Assembly: GCF_028714215.1 (NCBI RefSeq) | Contig: NZ_JAQTMS010000014.1 | Span: 28,436-92,435 of the forward strand | From: Rhodoferax sp. | GTDB taxonomy: Bacteria; Pseudomonadota; Gammaproteobacteria; Burkholderiales; Burkholderiaceae_C | Direction of reading: 5' to 3' | DNA length: 64,000 nt | Part shown: piece by piece, positions 44,287-52,225 of the stretch | Numbering within the stretch: the stretch's first letter is position 1 | Layout: each line of letters opens with the position of its first letter | The notes under the pieces: generated by a model | Told to the model about the DNA's origin: nothing | The model's database searches: none | The model's input: the letters and a program-made list of their open reading frames with translations, nothing else | Program-made: the position numbers and the translations under genes

Positions 44287-46308
44287 ATGTTTAACAAAAT
44301 TCTCATTGCCAACAGAGGGGAGATCGCCTGCCGCGTGGCCGCCACGGCGCGCCGCATGGCCATCAAGACGGTGGCGGTTTATTCGGATGCCGACGCCAAT
44401 GCCAAGCACGTCAGCGTCTGCGACGAGGCCTTGCACATTGGCGCCAGCGCACCCCGGGACAGCTATTTGCGCTGGGAAAAAATCATCGCCGCGGCGCAGG
44501 CCACCGGCGCGCAGGCGATCCACCCCGGCTATGGCTTCCTGAGCGAAAACGAAGAGTTCGCGCAGGCCTGCGTTGACGTCGGTCTGGTGTTCATCGGCCC
44601 GCCGCCGGCGGCCATCAAGGCGATGGGTCTCAAGGCGGAATCGAAACGCCTGATGGCGCTGGCCGGCGTGCCGCTGGTGCCCGGCTATCACGGGGCCGAC
44701 CAAGACCCGGCCTTGCTACTGCGCGAGGCCGACGCCATCGGCTACCCGGTGCTGATCAAGGCCAGTGCCGGCGGTGGCGGCAAGGGCATGCGGGTGGTCG
44801 AGAAGAGCGCGGACTTCGCCGCCGCGCTGGCCAGTTGCCAGCGCGAGGCGCGCAACAGTTTTGGCGATGACGCGGTGTTGCTGGAAAAGTACGTGCAGCG
44901 CCCGCGCCACATCGAAATTCAGGTGTTCGGCGACACGCAAGGCAACTACGTGTATTTGTTCGAACGCGATTGCTCGGTGCAGCGCCGACATCAAAAAGTG
45001 CTGGAAGAAGCCCCGGCGCCCGGCATGACGCCGGAGCTGCGGGGCAAGATGGGCCAGGCGGCGGTGGCGGCCGCCCGGGCCGTGAACTATGTCGGGGCCG
45101 GTACGGTCGAGTTCATCGTCGAGCAAAGGTCCGACGGCAGCATGAATTTCTTCTTCATGGAGATGAACACGCGTTTGCAGGTGGAGCATCCGATCACCGA
45201 GGCAATCACCGGGCAAGACCTGGTGGAGTGGCAATTGCGGGTGGCCGCAGGCCAGCCTCTGCCGCTGTTGCAGGAGCAGCTCAAGATCAGCGGTCACGCC
45301 ATCGAGGCCCGCATCTGCGCCGAAAACCCGGACAACAACTTCATGCCGGCCACCGGCACTTTGCAGGTTTACGCTCTGCCCCCCTGCGTCAACTTTGAGC
45401 CTGGCAATGCCGTCGTGCGGGTCGACTCGGGCGTGCGTCAGGGCGACCCGATCTCGCCGTTCTACGACTCCATGATCGCCAAGCTGATTGTCCATGGCGA
45501 CAGCCGTGCGCAAGCCCTGGCGCGCCTGGACGTGGCGCTGGCCCAGACCCACATCGTGGGGCTCAATACCAACGTCCAGTTCTTGCGCAACGTGGTGCAA
45601 AGCCGCTCCTTCGTGCAGGCCGATCTGGACACCGGCCTGATAGCGCGCGAAGCCGCGGTGCTGTTCAAGCAGGAGAAGGTCGGGCTGGCACTGGCGGTGG
45701 CCGGCGCCATCGCCGATACCTTGTTGCAGGAACGAGCCTATGAGGCGCAGCGCGCCGACCGCGCCGAGTGGCTGGACCCCTGGGCTCGGCGCGATGGCTG
45801 GCGTTCGCACGGCCCCAGCGGCCGCCGCTTCGACTTCGAATTTGCCGGCCAGGTGCAGTTGGTGCAAATGACCACGCTGCACGATGGCGCGCTGCAACTG
45901 AACGTTGCCGGCGAGCTGGGCGTGTTCGCGTTTGTGGCGGTCACGCATGGCATCGACGTGCGCTGGGGCGAGCGGCGCCAGATCCTCAATGTCTACCGGA
46001 ATGGGGCGGTGGCCCATATCTTCTCGGCGCAGGGCGCAACCCAGATCACCGCCATCGATGCGCTGGCCCATGCCGGCGACAACCTGGTCGAAGGCGGGCG
46101 CCTGACGGCACCGATGCCCGGCAAGGTGGTGTCGTTTGCCGTCAAGGCCGGCGACAAGGTCAAAATCGGCCAGCCATTGGCGGTGCTGGACGCCATGAAG
46201 ATGGAGCACACCATTGCCGCTCCGATGGACGGCGTGGTGGCCGAACTGCTGTATGCGCCGGGCGATCAGGTGCCGGAAGGTGCCGAACTGCTGAAGCTGG
46301 TGGTGTAA
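44287..46308 (+). CDS. liuD: Methylcrotonyl-CoA carboxylase alpha (biotin) subunit
   Basis: This 673-residue protein contains a biotin carboxylase domain (FNKILIANRGEIACRVAATA; ATP-grasp KASAGGGGKGMR; EMNTRLQVEHPITEAITGQD), a linker and a C-terminal biotinyl domain with the biotin lysine Lys638 in VLDAMKMEHTIA. It follows liuB by 15 bases. A liuC hydratase gene, often found between these two, is absent here. Confidence 0.94.
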   Translation: MFNKILIANRGEIACRVAATARRMAIKTVAVYSDADANAKHVSVCDEALHIGASAPRDSYLRWEKIIAAAQATGAQAIHPGYGFLSENEEFAQACVDVGLVFIGPPPAAIKAMGLKAESKRLMALAGVPLVPGYHGADQDPALLLREADAIGYPVLIKASAGGGGKGMRVVEKSADFAAALASCQREARNSFGDDAVLLEKYVQRPRHIEIQVFGDTQGNYVYLFERDCSVQRRHQKVLEEAPAPGMTPELRGKMGQAAVAAARAVNYVGAGTVEFIVEQRSDGSMNFFFMEMNTRLQVEHPITEAITGQDLVEWQLRVAAGQPLPLLQEQLKISGHAIEARICAENPDNNFMPATGTLQVYALPPCVNFEPGNAVVRVDSGVRQGDPISPFYDSMIAKLIVHGDSRAQALARLDVALAQTHIVGLNTNVQFLRNVVQSRSFVQADLDTGLIAREAAVLFKQEKVGLALAVAGAIADTLLQERAYEAQRADRAEWLDPWARRDGWRSHGPSGRRFDFEFAGQVQLVQMTTLHDGALQLNVAGELGVFAFVAVTHGIDVRWGERRQILNVYRNGAVAHIFSAQGATQITAIDALAHAGDNLVEGGRLTAPMPGKVVSFAVKAGDKVKIGQPLAVLDAMKMEHTIAAPMDGVVAELLYAPGDQVPEGAELLKLVV

Positions 46309-46340
46309 TAACGAACGGGTCTTCAAAATAATCCCAGCGG

Positions 46341-46399
46341 CTGTCATCCCGGACCCCGATCCGGGATCCATGGATTGCGGGTCTGGCCCGCAATGACAG
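46341..46399. repeat. 59-bp palindromic dispersed element
   Basis: The ends CTGTCAT (46341-46347) and ATGACAG (46393-46399) are inverted repeats. Inside are two nested short hairpins, CCCGGA...TCCGGG and TGCGGG...CCCGCA. Elements of this kind (TGTCAT-CCCGG ... ATGACA) occur scattered in many proteobacterial genomes. It lies between liuD and the dehydrogenase gene. Confidence 0.7.
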
Positions 46400-46422
46400 C
46401 GTGTAGGGTACGCTTGCCATCC

Positions 46423-47343
46423 ATGAAAATTACATTTTGTTGTACCGGCACCAAGCCCGAGCCCTGGCTGGCCGGGCTCAGGGCCGCTTTCCCAGGCGCT
46501 CAGGTGGAAGTCTGGCAAGCCGGCGCGCCGGCGGCCGACCACGCCGTGGTGTGGGCGCCACCGCAGCAATTCTTTGACGAGCAAACACAGCTCAAGGGCA
46601 TCTTCAACATCGGCGCCGGTGTCGATGCCTTGTTGAAGCTGCGCCTGCCGCCACGGGCCACCGTGGTGCGGCTCGACGACGCCGGCATGTCGGTGCAGAT
46701 GGCCGAGTATGTTTGCCATGCCGTGATCCGCTACTTTCGCGAGTTCGATGGCTATGAAGCGGATGTGAAAGCCGGGAAGTGGTCTTATCGCAAACCGCGC
46801 GAGCGCGCGCTATTTCCGGTCGGCGTCATGGGCCTGGGCGTGCTGGGCCAGCGCGTCGCCCAAGCGTTGACGCAGTTCGAATTCCCGGTCCTGGGCTGGA
46901 GCCGATCGGTCAAGGCTATCGAGGGTGTGCGCTGCTTTGCCGGCGCGGCCCAGTTCAACGATTTTTTGCGCGCCAGCAAAGTGCTGGTCAACCTGTTGCC
47001 GCTGACGCCAGAGACGCGCGACATCATGCGCCTGGACACCTTGGCGCAACTGCAAGCGGGCGGCTATGTGATCAACGTGGCGCGTGGCGCGCATCTGGTC
47101 GAGGAAGACTTGCTGACGCTGCTGGACCGCGGACAGCTGGCCGGCGCCACGCTGGACGTGTTCCGCACCGAACCCTTGCCGGCCGAGCATCCGTTCTGGC
47201 GCCATCCCCAAATCACGATCACGCCGCATACCTCGGCGCGCACCTTGCGTGATGAGTCCATTGCCCAGATCGCGGGCAAAATAAGGGCGCTGGAAGCGGG
47301 CCAGCCGATTGTCGGTATCGTGGACAGCGTGCGCGGCTACTGA
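46423..47343 (+). CDS. ghrA: D-2-hydroxyacid dehydrogenase (GhrA-like)
   Basis: The start is ATG 46423. The NAD(P)-binding loop is GVMGLGVLGQRVAQAL, with a following Arg (WSRS) that favours NADPH. The signature VNLLPLTPETRDIM and catalytic Arg, Glu and His (INVARGAH, TEPLPAEHPFW, TPHTSA) are present. Length (306) and the N-terminus match glyoxylate/hydroxypyruvate reductase A. Its presence in the liu cluster is not obviously pathway-related. Confidence 0.85.
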   Translation: MKITFCCTGTKPEPWLAGLRAAFPGAQVEVWQAGAPAADHAVVWAPPQQFFDEQTQLKGIFNIGAGVDALLKLRLPPRATVVRLDDAGMSVQMAEYVCHAVIRYFREFDGYEADVKAGKWSYRKPRERALFPVGVMGLGVLGQRVAQALTQFEFPVLGWSRSVKAIEGVRCFAGAAQFNDFLRASKVLVNLLPLTPETRDIMRLDTLAQLQAGGYVINVARGAHLVEEDLLTLLDRGQLAGATLDVFRTEPLPAEHPFWRHPQITITPHTSARTLRDESIAQIAGKIRALEAGQPIVGIVDSVRGY

Positions 47344-47379
47344 GGATAAGGCGCCGCCATCGAATTGAGGAATATCTGG

Positions 47380-48288
47380 ATGAACCTACCCCCCCGCGTC
47401 AAACTGGTCGAGGTCGGCCCGCGCGACGGCTTGCAGAATGAAAAACAGGCGGTGCCGGCCAGCGTCAAGATCGAACTGGTGCAGCGCTTGCAGGACGCCG
47501 GTTTGAAAGAGATCGAGGTCACCAGTTTTGTGTCGCCCAAATGGGTGCCGCAAATGGCCGACAACGCCGAGGTGATGGCCGGTATCCAGCGCTTGTCCGG
47601 CGTGCGCTATTCGGTGCTGACGCCCAATCTGCAGGGTTTCGAGGCGGCGCTGAAGGCCAAACCGGATGAGATCGTGGTGTTCGGTGCCGCCAGCGAGGCT
47701 TTCAGCCAGAAGAACATCAATTGCAGCATTGCCCAGAGCATGGAACGCTTCGCGCCGGTGGTGCAGGCGGCGCGCGCGGCCGGCATTTACGTGCGCGGCG
47801 CCATGTCCTGCGCGCTGGGCTGCCCTTACGAGGGCGAGATTGCGCCGGAGCGGGTTGGCTATCTGGCGGGCTTGATGAAAGGCATTGGCGTGCAGCACAT
47901 CGGCGTTGCCGACACCATAGGCGTAGGCAGCCCGCTCAAGGTGCGGCGCGCGGTCGAAGCGACCCTGCGCTATTTCGATATCAACGATGTCTCCGGCCAT
48001 TTTCACGATACCTACGGCCAGGCGCTGGCCAATACGCTGGCGGCGCTGGAGCTCGGGGTCTGGCAATTCGACACCTCGGTGGCCGGGCTGGGCGGCTGCC
48101 CCTATGCCAAGGGCGCCACCGGCAACGTGGCCAGCGAAGACGTGGTCTACCTGCTGCATGGCATGGGGATAGAAACCGGCATCGACCTCGACAGATTAGT
48201 CGACGCCGGCAAGTTCATCAGCGACTTTCTGCAGCGCAAGCCGAACTCGCGTGCCGCCACGGCGCTGCTCAACAAACGGGAAGGGTAA
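47380..48288 (+). CDS. mvaB: Hydroxymethylglutaryl-CoA lyase
   Basis: ATG 47380 has GAGG 9 bases upstream. HMGL motifs are VEVGPRDGLQNE, EVTSFVSPKWVPQMAD, the catalytic Cys loop SVAGLGGCPYAKGATGNVA, and metal ligands in HFHDTYGQALAN. It splits 3-hydroxy-3-methylglutaryl-CoA to acetoacetate and acetyl-CoA, the last step of leucine catabolism. Confidence 0.95.
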   Translation: MNLPPRVKLVEVGPRDGLQNEKQAVPASVKIELVQRLQDAGLKEIEVTSFVSPKWVPQMADNAEVMAGIQRLSGVRYSVLTPNLQGFEAALKAKPDEIVVFGAASEAFSQKNINCSIAQSMERFAPVVQAARAAGIYVRGAMSCALGCPYEGEIAPERVGYLAGLMKGIGVQHIGVADTIGVGSPLKVRRAVEATLRYFDINDVSGHFHDTYGQALANTLAALELGVWQFDTSVAGLGGCPYAKGATGNVASEDVVYLLHGMGIETGIDLDRLVDAGKFISDFLQRKPNSRAATALLNKREG

Positions 48289-48291
48289 CTC

Positions 48292-48792
48292 ATGGCGGCA
48301 AACGAAACCAGGGCTCTGCCTGACGGGGTACAACGGGTGCTGGCTGCCTTGCAAGCGGCGCGCCATCCACATCCGCCGGTGCTGCTGGATGACGCCGCGC
48401 GCACCGCGCAGCAAGCCGCCGACGCCCTGGGCATCGTGGTCGGCCAGATTGCCAAGAGCATCATTTTTCGCCGCCAGTCGGACGACGCGGCGGTGCTGGT
48501 GGTGACTTCGGGCGACCAGCGCGTCGATGAAAAAAAAGTGGCGGCACTGGTCGGTCCGCTGGGTCGCGCCGACGCCGCCTTCGTCAAGGCCAGGACCGGC
48601 TATTCGATCGGCGGCGTGCCACCCATCGCGCATGCCACGCCGTCGGTTACGCTGATCGACCGCGAGCTGCAACGCTTTGCTGAAATCTGGGCGGCGGCGG
48701 GGCACCCGCACGCGGTGTTCCGCCTGAGCCCGACGGACCTGGTTCAACTGACCGGCGCCCCGGTGGCCGACGTGGTGGTGGTTTTGCCATGA
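48292..48792 (+). CDS. YbaK/EbsC-type aminoacyl-tRNA deacylase
   Basis: This 166-residue protein has the YbaK/ProX editing fold: ADALGIVVGQIAKSIIFRR with the conserved Lys, VLVVTSGDQRVDEKKVAAL, and GYSIGGVPPIAHATPSVTLID. Such proteins hydrolyse mischarged Cys- or Ala-tRNA(Pro). Its start is 3 bases after the mvaB stop. Confidence 0.9.
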   Translation: MAANETRALPDGVQRVLAALQAARHPHPPVLLDDAARTAQQAADALGIVVGQIAKSIIFRRQSDDAAVLVVTSGDQRVDEKKVAALVGPLGRADAAFVKARTGYSIGGVPPIAHATPSVTLIDRELQRFAEIWAAAGHPHAVFRLSPTDLVQLTGAPVADVVVVLP

Positions 48793-48980
48793 CGCTGCCT
48801 GAGTCCGTGCCCGTGCCCTCGCCCTGTATTTCGGTCTGCCGCATGAAGCCGTCGACCGGCCTGTGCGAGGGCTGCTACCGCACCATTGACGAGATCGCCC
48901 GTTGGGGCAACGCCGATGACGAAAGCAAGCGCCTCATCTGGGCGCGGATTGAACAACGGCGCAAGGCCAACGCAGCATGA
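48789..48980 (+). CDS. DUF1289 Cys-rich small protein
   Basis: The 63-residue protein has PSPCISVCRMKPSTGLCEGCYRTIDEIARW, with four Cys as in DUF1289 (written here in parts: PCISVCRM, LCEGCYRT, DEIARW). It overlaps both neighbours by ATGA, so it is part of the same operon. A metal-binding role is likely but unproven. Confidence 0.88.
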   Translation: MTLPESVPVPSPCISVCRMKPSTGLCEGCYRTIDEIARWGNADDESKRLIWARIEQRRKANAA

Positions 48981-49618
48981 AACACATCACCTTTTATCTG
49001 GACTTCATTTCGCCCTACGCCTACCTGGCGTTCGAGGGCCTGCCGCAGGCCTTGATGGGGCACAGCTACAGCGTGACTTACAAGCCGGTGCTGTTTGCCG
49101 CCTTGCTCAAGCATCACGGGCAGTTGGGGCCGGCGGAGATAGCGGCCAAGCGCGACTGGACTTACCGCCAGGTGCAGTGGCTGGCGCACAGCCATGGCAT
49201 AGCGCTGCAATTGCCGGCGGCACACCCCTTCAATCCCTTGGCCTTGTTGCGTCTGGCGCTGGCCTGCGAGGACCAGGGGCTGCCCAATCGCTATGTCTGC
49301 GAGACCGTGTTCCGGCATGTCTGGCGCGGCGGCGCCGATGCCACCGATGCGCAACGTCTGCAAGGCTTGACGCGGCAACTGGCACCCAAGCGCGCGGCCG
49401 ATTGCGAAGAGGTCAAAGCGCAGCTCAAATCCCATACCGACGAAGCCATCGCGCGGGGCGTTTTCGGCGTGCCCACATTGGCCGTCGACGACAAACTGTT
49501 CTGGGGTTTTGATGCCCTTCCCATGTTGCGCGATTATTTGCGCGGCGATGCCTGGTTTGCCGGACCGCAGTGGGATGCCGCTGCAAGTTTGCCGGCGGCG
49601 GTGCAACGCCCAAAGTAG
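48977..49618 (+). CDS. 2-hydroxychromene-2-carboxylate isomerase-like DsbA-family protein
   Basis: This 213-residue thioredoxin-fold protein of the kappa-class GST/DsbA group has FYLDFISPYAYLAFEGLP (active-site Ser in place of the Cys pair) and GVFGVPTLAVDDKLFWGFDAL. The family isomerises 2-hydroxychromene-2-carboxylate with glutathione in naphthalene degradation, but many members have other substrates. No naphthalene genes are near. Confidence 0.85.
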   Translation: MKHITFYLDFISPYAYLAFEGLPQALMGHSYSVTYKPVLFAALLKHHGQLGPAEIAAKRDWTYRQVQWLAHSHGIALQLPAAHPFNPLALLRLALACEDQGLPNRYVCETVFRHVWRGGADATDAQRLQGLTRQLAPKRAADCEEVKAQLKSHTDEAIARGVFGVPTLAVDDKLFWGFDALPMLRDYLRGDAWFAGPQWDAAASLPAAVQRPK

Positions 49619-49787
49619 CGATTTGCCACATTAAGAAATGTGAACCAAGGGTTGCACCCTAGTTTGTCAGGCGCTGTTCAGTTTGCTGAAAGTTTGTGTT
49701 GGTTTCGCGTCAGAGGCTGGTCAGTACTGTCTCCAAGAATACTAGCAACCCCCATCTCGGGGGCCCATAACTTTAGGAGACATCAAT

Positions 49788-51443
49788 ATGGCAACAGCAG
49801 TGGCCCCACGGCCAATGTCAGAAGGCGAGAAGATGGTGATCTTCGCCTCGTCGCTAGGCACGATATTCGAGTGGTATGACTTTTATCTGTTCGGTGTGAT
49901 GTCGGCCATCATTGCGGCCAACTTCTTCTCCGCACTGGATGAAAGCACGCGCAATATTTTCGTGCTGCTAGCGTTCGCCGCAGGCTTTGCGGTGCGTCCG
50001 TTTGGCGCTTTGGTGTTCGGCCGCCTGGGCGACATGATCGGCCGCAAATACACGTTCCTGATCACCATTTTGATCATGGGCTTGTCGACCTTTCTGGTGG
50101 CGTTCCTGCCGACCTACAAAACCGCCGGCATCATCGCGCCGATTGCCTTGATTGCCTTGCGCATGTTCCAGGGCCTGGCTTTGGGCGGTGAGTACGGTGG
50201 CGCCGCCACTTACGTGGCCGAGCACGCGCCGCAGGGCCGACGCGGCTTTTACACCTCCTGGATTCAAACCACGGCAACCGTTGGCTTGATGCTGGCGTTG
50301 ATGGTGATTCTTGGCACCCGCACCTATTTTGGCGAAAAAGACTTTACCGATTGGGCCTGGCGTGTTCCTTATGCCATGTCCGGCATTTTGCTGGCCGTGT
50401 CGGTCTGGATTCGTCTGAAATTGAACGAGTCGCCGGCCTTTGCGAAAATGAAGGCTGAAGGCAAAACCTCGAAAGCACCGCTGTCCGAATCCTTCGGTCA
50501 ATGGAAGAATGCCAAGATCGTGATATTGGCTCTGCTGGGCCTGACCGCCGGTCAAGCCACGGTGTGGTACGGCGGCCAGTTCTACACCTTGTTCTTCCTG
50601 CAAACCTTCCTCCGGGTGGATGGTCCCACCGTCAACGTCCTGATCGCGGTCTCGCTCATTCTGGGTACGCCGTTCTTCATTTTCTTTGGTTCCTGGTCCG
50701 ACAGGATTGGCCGCAAGCCGATCATCATGGCGGGCTGTCTGCTGGCGGTGCTGACCTACTTCCCGCTGTTCAACGCATTGACCACTTACGCCAACCCGAA
50801 ACTGCAGCAAGCGATCCAGAAATCGCCCGTCACCGTGGTCTCGGAGCCCTCCCACTGCAACCTGATCCTGAACCTGACCGGCACCGCCAAGTTCACGACA
50901 CCTTGCGACCTGGCACGGACCTACCTGTCGAATTCGGGCGTCAATTACGACAGCGTGATGCAGGCCGGCACAGTGGCCACCGTCAAGGTGGGTGACAAGT
51001 CGATTGCCGCCTACGACGGCTTGGCCGCCAATGCCAAGGAGGAGAAGGCGCGCTTCGAGAAAGAAGTACGCAAGGCCCTGGATGAGGCGGGTTACCCGGC
51101 CAAGGCCGATCCGATTCCGGTGGGCTCCAGTAACTGGCTGATGCTGGTCCTGATTTTGACCATCCTGGTGATCTACGTGACCATGGTTTACGGTCCCATC
51201 GCCGCCATGCTGGTGGAATTGTTCCCGACGCGCATTCGCTACACCTCCATGAGTTTGCCGTATCACATCGGCAATGGCTGGTTTGGTGGTTTCCTGCCGG
51301 CCATTTCATTCTCCATCGTGGCGGCGCAAGGCAATATCTACAGCGGCTTGTGGTATCCCGTTGCGATTGCGGCCATGACTTTTGTGGTCGGCACGCTGTT
51401 CGTGAAAGAAACCAAGGACGTCGATATTTACGCCAACGACTGA
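49788..51443 (+). CDS. MHS-family MFS transporter with large extra loop
   Basis: AGGAG precedes the ATG. The MFS motifs GRLGDMIGRKYTFLITI and, in the second half, SDRIGRKPIIMAG are present, with SLGTIFEWYDFYLFG typical of the metabolite:H+ symporter (ShiA/ProP-like) group. Between the usual helices 8 and 9 lies an insertion of about 110 residues with two Cys (SHCNLILNL, TTPCDLA) and a helical part, predicted to be periplasmic. The substrate is unknown. A terminator follows. Confidence 0.88.
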   Translation: MATAVAPRPMSEGEKMVIFASSLGTIFEWYDFYLFGVMSAIIAANFFSALDESTRNIFVLLAFAAGFAVRPFGALVFGRLGDMIGRKYTFLITILIMGLSTFLVAFLPTYKTAGIIAPIALIALRMFQGLALGGEYGGAATYVAEHAPQGRRGFYTSWIQTTATVGLMLALMVILGTRTYFGEKDFTDWAWRVPYAMSGILLAVSVWIRLKLNESPAFAKMKAEGKTSKAPLSESFGQWKNAKIVILALLGLTAGQATVWYGGQFYTLFFLQTFLRVDGPTVNVLIAVSLILGTPFFIFFGSWSDRIGRKPIIMAGCLLAVLTYFPLFNALTTYANPKLQQAIQKSPVTVVSEPSHCNLILNLTGTAKFTTPCDLARTYLSNSGVNYDSVMQAGTVATVKVGDKSIAAYDGLAANAKEEKARFEKEVRKALDEAGYPAKADPIPVGSSNWLMLVLILTILVIYVTMVYGPIAAMLVELFPTRIRYTSMSLPYHIGNGWFGGFLPAISFSIVAAQGNIYSGLWYPVAIAAMTFVVGTLFVKETKDVDIYAND

Positions 51444-51490
51444 GCTTTGCTTGACTCTTCGACCGGGCTGAAGCGGCTCGGTCGATCGCA

Positions 51491-51522
51491 AAACAGCCCT
51501 CCCCGTGAGGGCTGTTTTTTTT
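51491..51522 (+). terminator. Rho-independent terminator
   Basis: ACAGCCCTC (51493-51501) pairs with GAGGGCTGT (51507-51515) around a CCCGT loop, followed by eight or more T. It follows the MHS transporter gene by about 50 bp. Confidence 0.9.
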
Positions 51523-51650
51523 GGAGCACCGGAAACCGGTAACGCCTGTGACGATGGCGGTAATGAATTGTTTCAAATCTGACATTTGTAACCTAATGAC
51601 ACAAGCGGTTGAGCCCTAGCTTGGCGCTTGGGCAACACTAAAATGCGCCA

Positions 51651-52118
51651 ATGAAATACACCAAGACAGAAGCGGGTCAGCAGGCGTTCAAGGCGCGGTC
51701 GGCGCTGTTGTCGTCCCGTCAAAGGTCAGCCTTCATTCTGTTCGATGGTGTCAAGTCGGAGACCCAGGTGCTGACCATGACGGCCGGTCTCGGGATTACG
51801 CAAGACGATATCGATCATCTGGTGCGGCAGGGCTTTCTGGCAAACCTGCCGGAGCCGGTGAGCGACCCGGTTGCAGTTGCCGTTCCCGACCAAGCTGCGG
51901 TCGACCAGCCGAGCACACGCTCGCCGCAAGAGCGCTATATGGCGGCCATGCCCATTGCGACCCGGCTGACGGCCGGCCTCGGTTTGCGCGGCTTCAGATT
52001 GAATCTGGCGGTCGAAGCGGCCAATGGCGTTGACGGCTTGCTGGCACTGCTGCCAAAAATTCAGGCGGCTGTCGGCGTCGAACCCTGTGTTGCCCTGGAG
52101 CGGGCGCTGAAAGACTAG
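51651..52118 (+). CDS. Hypothetical protein (155 aa)
   Basis: The protein begins MKYTKTEAGQQAFKARSALL and has a winged-helix-like first half (SRQRSAFILFDGVKS, LGITQDDIDHLVRQGFL), a Pro/Val-rich linker, and a helical C-terminal part (RLTAGLGLRGFRLNL, VDGLLALLPKIQ). This organisation resembles small regulatory proteins, but no family was recognised with confidence. It stands alone before uvrA. Confidence 0.6.
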   Translation: MKYTKTEAGQQAFKARSALLSSRQRSAFILFDGVKSETQVLTMTAGLGITQDDIDHLVRQGFLANLPEPVSDPVAVAVPDQAAVDQPSTRSPQERYMAAMPIATRLTAGLGLRGFRLNLAVEAANGVDGLLALLPKIQAAVGVEPCVALERALKD

Positions 52119-52179
52119 GGTCGACAAGCCCAGGTTGTCCGGCTGGTGCAAGGTCTTGACCCTGCGGCAGCGTCGGGTC

Positions 52180-52205
52180 GGCAGAAGCTTCTAGAATCTT
52201 CTGCC
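52180..52205. promoter_or_regulatory. Inverted repeat before uvrA
   Basis: GGCAGAAG (52180-52187) and CTTCTGCC (52198-52205) flank a 10-bp spacer that includes CTTCTAGAAT. It ends 20 bases before the uvrA ATG. It does not match the Gram-negative LexA box CTGT-N8-ACAG. It could be an operator for another repressor or a 5' UTR hairpin. Confidence 0.4.
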
Positions 52206-52225
52206 TTAACTGCACAAGACCCACC

